A stretch of 12,986 nucleotides of DNA, taken from contig CAMOJA010000027.1 of the NCBI GenBank assembly GCA_946616535.1, positions 1-12,986 on the forward strand, read 5' to 3'. Made by a program: the position numbers and the translations under genes. Below, piece after piece: positions 5,575 to 12,949 of the stretch (positions are counted from its first letter, which is position 1; each line of letters opens with the position of its first letter). The notes beneath the pieces were generated by a model that saw only the letters and a list, made by a program, of their open reading frames with translations, made no database searches and was not told the origin of the DNA. This DNA comes from an uncultured Bacteroidales bacterium (GTDB taxonomy: Bacteria > Bacteroidota > Bacteroidia > Bacteroidales > Paludibacteraceae).

Positions 5575-6364
5575 ATTTATTCCGTGGACACGCGCACCGG
5601 CTGAAAACGATCCGCATTGGATCAGCACCGCATACGGCGGTTTAAATGAATGTCTGATTATTGACCGGAAAAACGGCAGCGTTCTTCCAAACTGTACAGG
5701 CTGGGCATGGGGTCGCATGTATTCACTGATCGGTGAAAAGCCATTGCTTCCGAAGACGGACGCGAAAACATGGTATCCAGCGTTTGAAGGATATGCACGC
5801 GGGCAGAAGCCCGCGCTGGGTGCCGTGGCCTGCTGGGCGGGTACCAAATACGGACATGTTGCTATCGTGGAAAGCATCGGAAATGATTACATCATGTGCA
5901 GTCAGTCAAATTATGGCGGCACGCGCTGGGAATATGTGAAGTGCATCCGAGGCGGCAGCGGTTATATCTCCGGCATGGGAAACACAGCGTTTCAGGGCTT
6001 CATATACTGTCCGAAAAAGTTTGATGCGATCGGATCCGGTTCGCAGGCAGTCAGCCCATATAAAACCCTGAATGATATTGCACTGGCAATTATCAGCGGA
6101 AGAGGGGCATGGTATAAATGCTATGGGCAGACACGTTTTAATAAAATAGCTTCCTATGGGTTCGATCCGGAGGATGTACAGAAACGCGTAAATGAGATCC
6201 TGACCACGGATTATCATTCGATTGATGATATCGCGCGTGCGATCATCCGCGGCACCGGACAGTGGTATGAATGCTATGGGAACGACCGAAAGAAACTATG
6301 TGAGCATTACGGTTTCAATTATGGCGATGTGCAGAAGCGCATCGATGAAATTCTGAAAGGGTAA
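5567..6364 (+). CDS. Endolysin: CHAP domain plus two Cpl-7-like repeats
   Basis: This 265-residue lysin has an N-terminal CHAP amidase/endopeptidase domain (about 20-150) with catalytic Cys in NCTGWAWGR (C43) and His in GHVAIVE (H97). The third residue is probably E102 or a polar residue in SQSNYGG. Two C-terminal repeats (about 166-212 and 217-263) share the pattern DIA.AII.G.G.WY.CYG..R....-YGF...DVQKR..EIL and resemble Cpl-7 (CW_7) wall-binding repeats, which target the muropeptide backbone. It would cut peptidoglycan after the holin acts; there is no signal peptide. I chose the ATG at 5567, where MNEFIPW starts, because GGAGG (5551-5555) is upstream and it overlaps the holin stop. Its CHAP domain is clearly related to the one encoded at 9332. 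Confidence 0.92.
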   Translation: MNEFIPWTRAPAENDPHWISTAYGGLNECLIIDRKNGSVLPNCTGWAWGRMYSLIGEKPLLPKTDAKTWYPAFEGYARGQKPALGAVACWAGTKYGHVAIVESIGNDYIMCSQSNYGGTRWEYVKCIRGGSGYISGMGNTAFQGFIYCPKKFDAIGSGSQAVSPYKTLNDIALAIISGRGAWYKCYGQTRFNKIASYGFDPEDVQKRVNEILTTDYHSIDDIARAIIRGTGQWYECYGNDRKKLCEHYGFNYGDVQKRIDEILKG

Positions 6365-6367
6365 AGT

Positions 6368-6676
6368 ATGAACGTTGAACAGATCATTAAATTATTGGAT
6401 GCGGGATATACAAAAGAAGATATCGAAAAGATGAATCAGCCCGCAGCGGAACAGAAAAAGGATCCGGAACCGGAAAAGGATCCGGAACCGGAAACAAAAC
6501 CGGCAGAAAAGCCGGAAGAAAAAAAGCCGGAAAGTGAACCGGTAAATAATCAGATGCTGAAGGAATTACAGGATCTGAAAAAAGCGGTTTACGCCATGAA
6601 TATTATGAACAGCTCACAGCCCGCGAAGTCTGAGAGCGTAGATGATATCTTGGCTAAAGCCTTAAAGGAGGGATAA
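6368..6676 (+). CDS. Probable capsid scaffolding protein
   Basis: This 102-residue charged protein lies directly before the major capsid gene, matching the place and size of phi29 scaffold gp7 (98 residues). It has a helical start (MNVEQIIKLLDAGYTKEDIEKM, about 1-22), a Pro/Glu/Lys-rich disordered middle (25-58) with a tandem KDPEPE repeat, and a helical C-terminus (62-102, MLKELQDLKKAVYAM and VDDILAKALKEG) that could bind the capsid protein. The protein would guide prohead assembly and leave the shell before DNA entry. The start at 6368 is three bases after the endolysin stop with only a modest site (GAAAGGG). The disordered middle is unlike phi29 gp7. A minor capsid protein is the alternative. 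Confidence 0.65.
   Translation: MNVEQIIKLLDAGYTKEDIEKMNQPAAEQKKDPEPEKDPEPETKPAEKPEEKKPESEPVNNQMLKELQDLKKAVYAMNIMNSSQPAKSESVDDILAKALKEG
6456..6491 (+). repeat. 18-bp tandem repeat in scaffold gene
   Basis: Two exact copies of an 18-nt unit (6456-6473, 6474-6491) encode KDPEPE twice. The unit contains GGATCC and CCGGAACCGG. Being in frame, it lengthens the flexible linker and could change copy number by slippage without breaking the gene. Confidence 0.9.
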
Positions 6677-6681
6677 ATCTT

Positions 6682-7881
6682 ATGGCAAACAAATTTACTA
6701 TCGACGACATTTCAGCGGTAGCTAATGCAGTATTGGCTAACGCGCAGGGCAGATCAAATGAAGGCGTAAGCACAGCGGAGTTTACAACCATTGCGCAGAC
6801 TGCGTTTCTGGGCGGTTATGATCCGCTGGCTACCGCGATTTCGCAGGTACTCAGCCGTACGATCTTTTCCTACCGACCGTATAATGCAAAGTTCCGCGGA
6901 CTTGAAAAAGATGCGGTAAAGTGGGGGAACCATGTGCGGAAGCTGAATCCGATCGATAAGCCGCTGGAAGTAGACAACCGGCTGCGTCAGGACACCGAAA
7001 TCGAACATGCTAACGGCGACACCGTGGATCAGTACCGCATCAACAAGCCGGAAGTGCTTCAGACGAATTTTTACGGATCTCAGACCTACCAGAAGAGCAT
7101 GACGATCTGGAAAGATCAGCTCGACACCGCCTTCAACGGTCCGGAACAGTTCGGAAACTTCCTGACTATGATGATGGGCAATGCGACCGATCAGCTCGCC
7201 CAGGCACGCGAAGATCTTGCGCGCGGCTGCATTGTAAACCTGATCGGAGGCACCATTACGCTGGGCAACGTATGGCACGCACTGACCGACTACAACACGG
7301 AAACCGGCGGCAGTTACACCGCGGTGACCATCATGGAGCCGGGCAATTTCGCAGATTTCTTTCGGTGGTTCGTTGGTAAGCTTCAGAGCATTTCCGACCG
7401 CATGGAAGAAAGAACGATACTGAACCATGTCAACCCATATCAGGACGGCGAGCAGAAGCTGATCCGCAGACATACACCGAAGTCTATGCAGCATCTTTAC
7501 ATGTATGCAGACTTTATGAATAACGCGGAAGCGGTAGCTGTCAGTACAACATTCCACGATGATTATCTGAAGAAGATGGACTATGAAAAAGTCACATTCT
7601 GGCAGAATGCAGCTACACCGAAGGTGATCGAAACAATGGTAAACTATCTGGCTGAGGGATCAGACAGCCTGGACAGCATGATCAAGACCGTTGCGATCTC
7701 TAACAGTACCGTAATCGGAATCCTGTTTGATGATGAAGCTGCAGGAATCAACCCGGTCAATCAGTGGGCGCAGCCGACACCGTTCAATGCGCGCGGCGGT
7801 TACTATAATCAGTTCTGGCACGAAACAACCAGATGGTATAATGACAATACCGAAAACGCGCTTGTCATCTGTCTGGACTAA
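6682..7881 (+). CDS. Major capsid protein
   Basis: This 399-residue protein follows the scaffold gene and is followed by a terminator, and it has the strongest-looking ribosome site of the region (AAAGGAGGG, 6664-6672). Recognisable features of phi29-like (HK97-fold) capsid proteins are a helical N-terminus, a segment with AISQVLSRTIFSYRPYNAKF (52-71) and the WGNHVRKLNP stretch (81-90). Many aromatic residues in the C-terminal third (HETTRWY) fit a shell protein. phi29 gp8 is 448 residues and carries an extra Ig-like domain; the shorter length here fits absence of that domain. The terminator directly behind it probably keeps its transcript in excess over the tail genes. Confidence 0.88.
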   Translation: MANKFTIDDISAVANAVLANAQGRSNEGVSTAEFTTIAQTAFLGGYDPLATAISQVLSRTIFSYRPYNAKFRGLEKDAVKWGNHVRKLNPIDKPLEVDNRLRQDTEIEHANGDTVDQYRINKPEVLQTNFYGSQTYQKSMTIWKDQLDTAFNGPEQFGNFLTMMMGNATDQLAQAREDLARGCIVNLIGGTITLGNVWHALTDYNTETGGSYTAVTIMEPGNFADFFRWFVGKLQSISDRMEERTILNHVNPYQDGEQKLIRRHTPKSMQHLYMYADFMNNAEAVAVSTTFHDDYLKKMDYEKVTFWQNAATPKVIETMVNYLAEGSDSLDSMIKTVAISNSTVIGILFDDEAAGINPVNQWAQPTPFNARGGYYNQFWHETTRWYNDNTENALVICLD

Positions 7882-7892
7882 TTAAAAGGAAT

Positions 7893-7921
7893 GCGGGCGC
7901 GTTGCGTCCGCTTTTCTTTTT
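7893..7921 (+). terminator. Intrinsic terminator after major capsid gene
   Basis: GCGGGCGC (7893-7900) pairs with GCGTCCGC (7904-7911), one pair being G-U, around GTT, followed by TTTTCTTTTT (7912-7921). The tail knob ATG is 15 bases later, so tail, portal and fibre genes depend on leak-through unless an unseen promoter exists. Confidence 0.85.
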
Positions 7922-7935
7922 ATGGAGGTTATATA

Positions 7936-9339
7936 ATGGCATTCACAGTAAACTTTTATAACTTTGCAAAACGTGAAAACAGTACATACCGTCCGGGAGG
8001 ATCTGGAGCATCTTATTCCTGCGTATTAAAAGAAGCTTCCAGCATCGCAAACCCATCGATTATCGTAGACATGGGAACCGGGAGCGATCCGTCATGGAAT
8101 TATGCATATATTCCGCAGTTCAACCGTTATTATTATGTTTCAGATTGGACTTGGGTAGAAAATCGTTTATGGATGGCAAATCTTACAACGGATATTCTGG
8201 CAACCTTCAGGGATCAGATCGGTAACAGTGACTTGTATGTTTTAAGATCCAGCGCGGATTATGACGGAAGCATTATCGATAATTATTATCCGGTAAAGGC
8301 AGAAGCGCGGGTATCCGTCCAGCATCTGAATCTTCCGTGGACAAGGTTCGATAATGGTTGTGTCGTGATCGGTGCCGTTTCACAGGATGCACAGCTCGGT
8401 AGCATTGCATATTATGCGCTGGAACTTGATTCTTTTTCTGAATTGATTACAGCATTATTGCAGGATGATTTGCTTATCGCTCACGATTTTTCACCGGAAA
8501 ACGCTGCAATTCCATTACAGAAAGCCATGATTGATCCGGTGCAGTTTATCCGCAGCGCGGTATATTTACCGATTCCATATGATACCCTGCGGGGAACAAC
8601 GGCATCAATTAACATCTGGGATTGGGATATTGGAGTTGATGGAAAAAAGCTGTCCATGCGAGCGCCGGATCTGTTTACAGAGCTTGAATTTAATCTGGAA
8701 AAACATCCATTGACATATATACGCGGTAACTATCTGAATACCGCGCCATATACAAAAGCAATGTTTCAGTTTCTGCCATTCAATTCCATTGACATTGACA
8801 CGACTATTACAGCAGCTAACCCAAACATCCGGATTCGTTACTTCATTAATCCGTTTGATGGCATGGGAACCCTGCAGCTGTTCTGTAATGACGATCTGTT
8901 AGGAACACAATCCGCACAGGTCGGCGTTCCGATCCAGATGTCACAGGTTAATAAAGATTATTTAAGTGCGGCGATCGGCGGCGCATCCGGTATCGGCGGC
9001 ATGGTCACAAGCGCAATAATGGGTGATGTCGCAGGCATCTTTTCAAGCGCCGGGTCGGCCATCGGAAACGGTATAAAAGCAATGATACCGCATGTTTCAA
9101 GTGTCGGAACCAATGGAAGCTTTTCACACTTGCATTACACACCATCCTTATATCAGGAATTTTATATGCCGGTGGATGAAGACAACGAACACGCAGGAAG
9201 ACCGTTATGCCAGATACGCAGGATATCAACGCTGCCCGGCTACCTTCTCATTAAGGACGGAGAAGTGGATATAAACGGATTTGCAGGTGAAGCGGAAGCC
9301 GTGCGGGCATATCTGGAGGGCGGTTTCTTCTATGGCTGA
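7936..9339 (+). CDS. Distal tail knob protein (phi29 gp9-like)
   Basis: This 467-residue protein begins with an aromatic beta-rich region (MAFTVNFYNFAKRENSTYRP, then NRYYYVSDWTWVENRLWMANLTTDILATF, about 63-91), the hallmark of phi29-type tail tube/knob proteins. A Gly/Ala/Ile-rich hydrophobic stretch at 343-388 (AAIGGASGIGGMVTSAIMGD and on to AMIPH) matches in place and character the long loop of phi29 gp9 that plugs the tube and inserts into the membrane for DNA exit. It is shorter than gp9 (599 residues). I chose the ATG at 7936, with GGAGG at 7924-7928; the longer frame from 7891 lies in the terminator. Its stop overlaps the next gene start by eight bases. Confidence 0.88.
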   Translation: MAFTVNFYNFAKRENSTYRPGGSGASYSCVLKEASSIANPSIIVDMGTGSDPSWNYAYIPQFNRYYYVSDWTWVENRLWMANLTTDILATFRDQIGNSDLYVLRSSADYDGSIIDNYYPVKAEARVSVQHLNLPWTRFDNGCVVIGAVSQDAQLGSIAYYALELDSFSELITALLQDDLLIAHDFSPENAAIPLQKAMIDPVQFIRSAVYLPIPYDTLRGTTASINIWDWDIGVDGKKLSMRAPDLFTELEFNLEKHPLTYIRGNYLNTAPYTKAMFQFLPFNSIDIDTTITAANPNIRIRYFINPFDGMGTLQLFCNDDLLGTQSAQVGVPIQMSQVNKDYLSAAIGGASGIGGMVTSAIMGDVAGIFSSAGSAIGNGIKAMIPHVSSVGTNGSFSHLHYTPSLYQEFYMPVDEDNEHAGRPLCQIRRISTLPGYLLIKDGEVDINGFAGEAEAVRAYLEGGFFYG

Positions 9340-9907
9340 GTTTCCATGTAACCGGCTGCCTTCCAATCTGAATCCTTGGTGGATCCAAAGCCCGGCGGGC
9401 GTTTCGCCGTGTATTCTGGGATATCCGATGTATACGGCAAACTGTACATTGGCTAATTGTGTAGGCTGGGCATGGGGCAGATATCAGCAGATCCACGGCA
9501 GCATAGACAGCCGGCTTCCGACTATAAACGCGGGCGGATGGTTCAATCTGGCACGCTCACGCGGAATGAATACCGGAAGTGAACCGGCGCTGGGTGCGGT
9601 TATATGCTTTTCCGGTCACGTTGCGATCGTGGAAGAAATATCCGCGGACGGCTCATATATCCGATGCTCAGAGTCCGATTGGGGCGGTCCTGTCTTCTCA
9701 TATCGCACGCGGTACCGGTCGCAAAATTGGCAGTTAACCGGAGGAAACAGGTTTCAGGGTTTCATATATAATACTTATGAACCCGGTCCCGGACCGGAGC
9801 CACCCACGCCGCCCGGTCCGGATCCACAGAATCACTTTAAATGGTGGTTCTTTAAATGGCAGATATTAAGAAAGAAAAAAGGAGGGATTGACCATGTTCA
9901 ATTATGA
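9332..9907 (+). CDS. Virion-associated CHAP peptidoglycan hydrolase (probable tail-tip)
   Basis: This 191-residue CHAP protein shares with the endolysin NC.GWAWGR (C43), PALGAV.C (85-92), HVAIVE (H96) and RFQGFIY (140-146), so the two are paralogues. It lacks the Cpl-7 repeats. Instead it has a Pro/Gly linker (151-165) and a cationic aromatic tail, HFKWWFFKWQILRKKKGG (168-185), that could touch membrane or tail. Its place between knob and portal suggests it rides in the virion and opens the wall during entry, a job done by gp13 in phi29. It overlaps the knob stop (start 9332, GGAGG at 9315-9319, a long 12-base gap). Its 3' end overlaps the portal start, whose ribosome site encodes part of the KKGG tail. 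A second lysis enzyme is the alternative. Confidence 0.85.
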   Translation: MAEFPCNRLPSNLNPWWIQSPAGVSPCILGYPMYTANCTLANCVGWAWGRYQQIHGSIDSRLPTINAGGWFNLARSRGMNTGSEPALGAVICFSGHVAIVEEISADGSYIRCSESDWGGPVFSYRTRYRSQNWQLTGGNRFQGFIYNTYEPGPGPEPPTPPGPDPQNHFKWWFFKWQILRKKKGGIDHVQL

Positions 9908-10832
9908 TTTTCTGAACGTGTACAATGGAAAGCAGTCACCCGGAACGATCCACGCGGCAAGCAACGCAACCGGGGCATATTTCAGGCGGTATCTTTTCCA
10001 GAAAGCCGTTTCTGTATTTGATATCAAATGCCCGGACACATGGAGTAAGGACTATTTCTGGTATGTGCTTTATGGAGCCGGTTATATCGGCATTCTTGAT
10101 GTGCCGGGAATGGGCGTTATCCCGCAGTATTGCACGTACAAGGGCTATAACGTTTTCTATCAGCCGAAATCGTTTATAGTCGCAAATCCTGCGATCATGA
10201 ACGGAGAAACACAGGAACGCACGCTGGGAGAGTTCGGAAACGGTGTATTAATCAAGCTTACCCCGGATTATTGCGGTATTTGTGATCTGGTCGGATATTA
10301 CGCGGATCTTATGGCAGTAGCCGCGGAAAGCATGGGCATCAATATTCTGAACAGTAAATTAGCTTATGTGTTTGCGTCTGATAATCAGACAGCCGCGCAG
10401 AGCTTTAAAAAGATGTACGACAATATTAATGCCGGACAGCCCGCGCAGTTCATCGATAAAAATCTGTTTGATGAAGAAGGCAAACCGCGCTGGGTAACGT
10501 TTGCCCAGGATCTCCGGAACAACTTCATCGCTCCGGAGATCCTGGAAACGATGGATAAAATCGAGCGCATGTTTGAAAATGAGATCGGCATTCCCAACAC
10601 CGGCGGCATGGAGAAAAAGGAACGGCTTATTACAGATGAAGTAAATGCTAATAATGTCAGTACCTATTCAAAAGCGGAATTGTGGCTGGAAAATCTGCGG
10701 ACGGGATGCGAGGAAGCTAATAAAATGTTTGGATTGGATCTTTCCGTAGATTGGAGAGAAATCAAAGGAAGGGAGACATACGGAAGTGAAAGCGAAATTA
10801 TCAATTCTCGGGCTGTATCGATGGAATACTGA
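9894..10832 (+). CDS. Portal / upper collar connector protein (phi29 gp10-like)
   Basis: This 312-residue protein matches phi29 gp10 in length (309) and carries the signature KKERLITDEVNANN (241-254) followed by TYSKAELWLENLRTGCEEAN, typical of phi29-type connectors. The helical stretch around 214-232 precedes it. Twelve copies would form the ring at the unique vertex through which the ATPase drives DNA, and on which pRNA sits in phi29. The ATG at 9894 has AAAGGAGGG (about 9877-9885) before it and lies inside the end of the CHAP gene; the 3' end overlaps the lower collar gene by 47 bases. A perfect 14-bp inverted repeat lies within the gene over residues about 204-218. Confidence 0.93.
   Translation: MFNYDFLNVYNGKQSPGTIHAASNATGAYFRRYLFQKAVSVFDIKCPDTWSKDYFWYVLYGAGYIGILDVPGMGVIPQYCTYKGYNVFYQPKSFIVANPAIMNGETQERTLGEFGNGVLIKLTPDYCGICDLVGYYADLMAVAAESMGINILNSKLAYVFASDNQTAAQSFKKMYDNINAGQPAQFIDKNLFDEEGKPRWVTFAQDLRNNFIAPEILETMDKIERMFENEIGIPNTGGMEKKERLITDEVNANNVSTYSKAELWLENLRTGCEEANKMFGLDLSVDWREIKGRETYGSESEIINSRAVSMEY
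10505..10545 (+). repeat. Perfect 14-bp inverted repeat inside portal gene
   Basis: CCAGGATCTCCGGA (10505-10518) and its exact reverse complement (10532-10545) flank a 13-base loop. It would make a very stable stem in mRNA or single-stranded DNA. No T tract follows, so it is not a terminator. Part of the symmetry comes from the palindromic words GATC and TCCGGA, which are common in this genome. Confidence 0.9.
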
Positions 10833-11391
10833 TGTATTCAAAAACATGAGTTTACCGGAGGGAGTAGATCATGAAACGCTTACATGGAACATTCTGGAGC
10901 AGTGCGCAGAGCTGGAAACTATTTATGCTGATCCTGAATATATGCAGGCAAGCATTATTAATTGGAGTAATCTGATGCTCCCAAGCTGGACGAAAATCAA
11001 TGAAGCATTAACCGCTAAATATAATCCGATCTGGAACAAAGACGGAACAATTTCAGAAATCAATGAATATGGGGCTATCATCCAGAGCGGAAGCGGAAGC
11101 GGAAACGGAAACACGAGTACAAGCGAAACGGACAAGGTAGCCGGTTTCAATTCCGACAGCACGCACACACGAGAAGAACGCAGCGGATCCGGATCACAGT
11201 CCACAAGCACCAGCACGAATAACCGACAGGAAGCGCATACCGATAAACGAACTGTCATTGAACAGGGCAATATCGGAGTCACAGAATCGAGCGCAATGGT
11301 ATTGCATGAGGTGGAATTAAGACGGCAGTATAATATTTATAAAATCATTGCGGAAGACTTTAAACGCCATTATTGCCTGATGGTATACTAA
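10786..11391 (+). CDS. Lower collar protein (phi29 gp11-like)
   Basis: This 201-residue protein follows the portal gene. Its first 90 residues resemble phi29-type lower collar proteins: LYRWNTDVFKNMSLPEGVDH (10-29), an acidic helix NILEQCAELETIYADPEY (35-52), then W and aromatic positions. It would join connector and tail knob. A Ser/Gly/Thr/Asn-rich low-complexity segment (about 101-153) interrupts it before a helical C-terminus (VLHEVELRRQYNIYKIIAEDF). The apparent start is a GTG at 10786, 47 bases inside the portal gene, with a GGAAGGGAG sequence upstream. The first in-frame ATG (M21) would cut into the conserved N-terminus. It is shorter than gp11 (293 residues). Confidence 0.8.
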   Translation: MKAKLSILGLYRWNTDVFKNMSLPEGVDHETLTWNILEQCAELETIYADPEYMQASIINWSNLMLPSWTKINEALTAKYNPIWNKDGTISEINEYGAIIQSGSGSGNGNTSTSETDKVAGFNSDSTHTREERSGSGSQSTSTSTNNRQEAHTDKRTVIEQGNIGVTESSAMVLHEVELRRQYNIYKIIAEDFKRHYCLMVY

Positions 11392-11410
11392 GAAAAGGAG
11401 GTATAAACAC

Positions 11411-12904
11411 ATGGCATTCTATGATAAATTCCCATACACAAATTTTCAGGAAATCAATCTTGATCGAATTATCAAAGAGCTGATGGAAGTAAAAGAGGGA
11501 TTACAGTTTGTAATTGATAATTCTTCATTGAAGTATGCGGATCCGATCGAATGGAATATCACAACGCAGTATCAGGCGAATACCGTTGTTATTGATCCCG
11601 CTACCGGAATTGCCTATATCAGCACAAAACCGGTACCGAATAACGTCCAGATCACTAATACCGGATATTGGACAAAGGTTTTCGATCTTTCCGCATTGTT
11701 CGCTGAGCTGGATCAGGAAATCGAAACTGTGGATCAGAGAGTAACCACGCTCGAAACTGAAACAGATACGAGAATCAACACGCTGGAAACTGAAACCAAT
11801 GCAAAGATCACAGCACTTCAGAACCGGACAACGGCAGCAGAAAATAACATTTCTGATCTTGATGATGATCTGAATGCCCTTACCCAGAACGTAGCGCAGC
11901 AGGGAACCCGCATTGGAGCAGTAGAAACAACCGTAAACAATCACACAACCCAGATCAACACATTAAATAGCGTAATGGCTACAAAAGCTAGCGCATGGCT
12001 GGCCGGTAAGCGGTGTGCTATTTTCGGTGATTCTCTTTCCAATCTGGGCGATGGAATCAACGGCACGATGTGGCAGTATGTAAAGCAGCTGGTTCCTTCC
12101 GTGATTATCGCTAACTATGCGGTGGGAGGTGCAACGATCAGCGGTATCTATGACCAGATCACAGCGCAGCAGCTGACCGATACGGATATCGTATTTATCA
12201 ACTGCGGAACAAATGACTGGCAGATCGGAACCGGAATCGATACATTCAGAACAACTCTGAATAACTGCATCAATTCCATCCGGTTAAAGAATAAGCTTTG
12301 CGAGATCATCCTGATCGCTATGCCGTACAGTTACCGCAGCGAGTTCGGAGAGAATGGCCAGCGTAATACATCGTATACAGATGTGCGGGATATGGCTTCC
12401 GTCATCACATTGACAGGCATGGCGAATAACATTCCTGTTATCAATCTGTTCGCGGACGGTGAAACAAATGCATCAAATTATCAATACATGATGGATCCCA
12501 GCGCTCCGGGCGTTTATGTACATCCGAATGCTGTATTTGCTGAGCTGATCGGAAGGAAGATCGTAAACCGCGACTTCTCAACCGCAATCTATCCGATCAA
12601 CAGGTACCTGATTCCAAATACAGGTGTATCTGGCGACACATTAATCACCTATAATCTTTTAAACAATACTATCCGGATGCGTGGCACGATAACAGCGCCG
12701 ACAGACATTAGCGGAACAAATACAGTAACAGTCGGTGCAATACCTTTCCCGTCTGGAATCGCTGCGTTCGGTCTCGGAGACTTCCGTATTCCTTGCATGA
12801 ACTATTCAACCGGTGGAACTAACTGTTATGTATTCTTTGCAGGAAACGCGCTTGCACTTGGAGGCACGATCACAACAGGCAACGTTATCGTAACAAATCA
12901 CTAA
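11411..12904 (+). CDS. Receptor-binding tail appendage with SGNH-hydrolase domain
   Basis: This 497-residue protein starts with a short anchor region (FPYTNFQEINLDRIIKELME, about 7-26) typical of appendages in this phage group. A small Trp/Tyr-rich module (41-92) follows, then a coiled coil (about 95-190) with 11-residue repeats such as TLETETDTRIN / TLETETNAKIT. Residues 200-385 form an SGNH hydrolase: FGDS (S208), NYAVGGA (G240), NCGTND (N268) and H371 in VHPN. The usual Asp three residues before that His is Val368; D362 may substitute or the site may lack it. The last 110 residues are beta-rich and end the fibre. It probably binds and deacetylates a cell-wall polysaccharide. AAAAGGAGG lies nine bases before the ATG, and the genome's final terminator follows. 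Confidence 0.88.
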   Translation: MAFYDKFPYTNFQEINLDRIIKELMEVKEGLQFVIDNSSLKYADPIEWNITTQYQANTVVIDPATGIAYISTKPVPNNVQITNTGYWTKVFDLSALFAELDQEIETVDQRVTTLETETDTRINTLETETNAKITALQNRTTAAENNISDLDDDLNALTQNVAQQGTRIGAVETTVNNHTTQINTLNSVMATKASAWLAGKRCAIFGDSLSNLGDGINGTMWQYVKQLVPSVIIANYAVGGATISGIYDQITAQQLTDTDIVFINCGTNDWQIGTGIDTFRTTLNNCINSIRLKNKLCEIILIAMPYSYRSEFGENGQRNTSYTDVRDMASVITLTGMANNIPVINLFADGETNASNYQYMMDPSAPGVYVHPNAVFAELIGRKIVNRDFSTAIYPINRYLIPNTGVSGDTLITYNLLNNTIRMRGTITAPTDISGTNTVTVGAIPFPSGIAAFGLGDFRIPCMNYSTGGTNCYVFFAGNALALGGTITTGNVIVTNH

Positions 12905-12922
12905 TCATCACAACAGCATCAC

Positions 12923-12949
12923 AGCCCGCCATGCGGGCTTTTCTTTTTT
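12923..12949 (+). terminator. Final intrinsic terminator, half inside the right ITR
   Basis: AGCCCGC (12923-12929) pairs with GCGGGCT (12933-12939) around CAT, followed by a T-rich tract interrupted by one C (12939-12949). The right arm and T tract lie in the ITR, the left arm just outside it. It would stop late transcription about 35 bp before the genome end. Confidence 0.85.

Noticed and set aside
5798..5815. GC-rich 7-bp hairpin in the endolysin gene
   Set aside because: No T tract follows and the pairing comes from common GCGGGC words; within expectation for the genome.
6754..7557. 267-codon open frame on the minus strand
   Set aside because: It lies wholly inside the major capsid gene, opposite strand, and follows from that gene's codon pattern; no other minus-strand gene is supported anywhere in the window.
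7932..7937. TATAAT before the tail knob start
   Set aside because: It overlaps the ATG of the knob gene and has no -35 at workable spacing; it is probably just A+T-rich leader.
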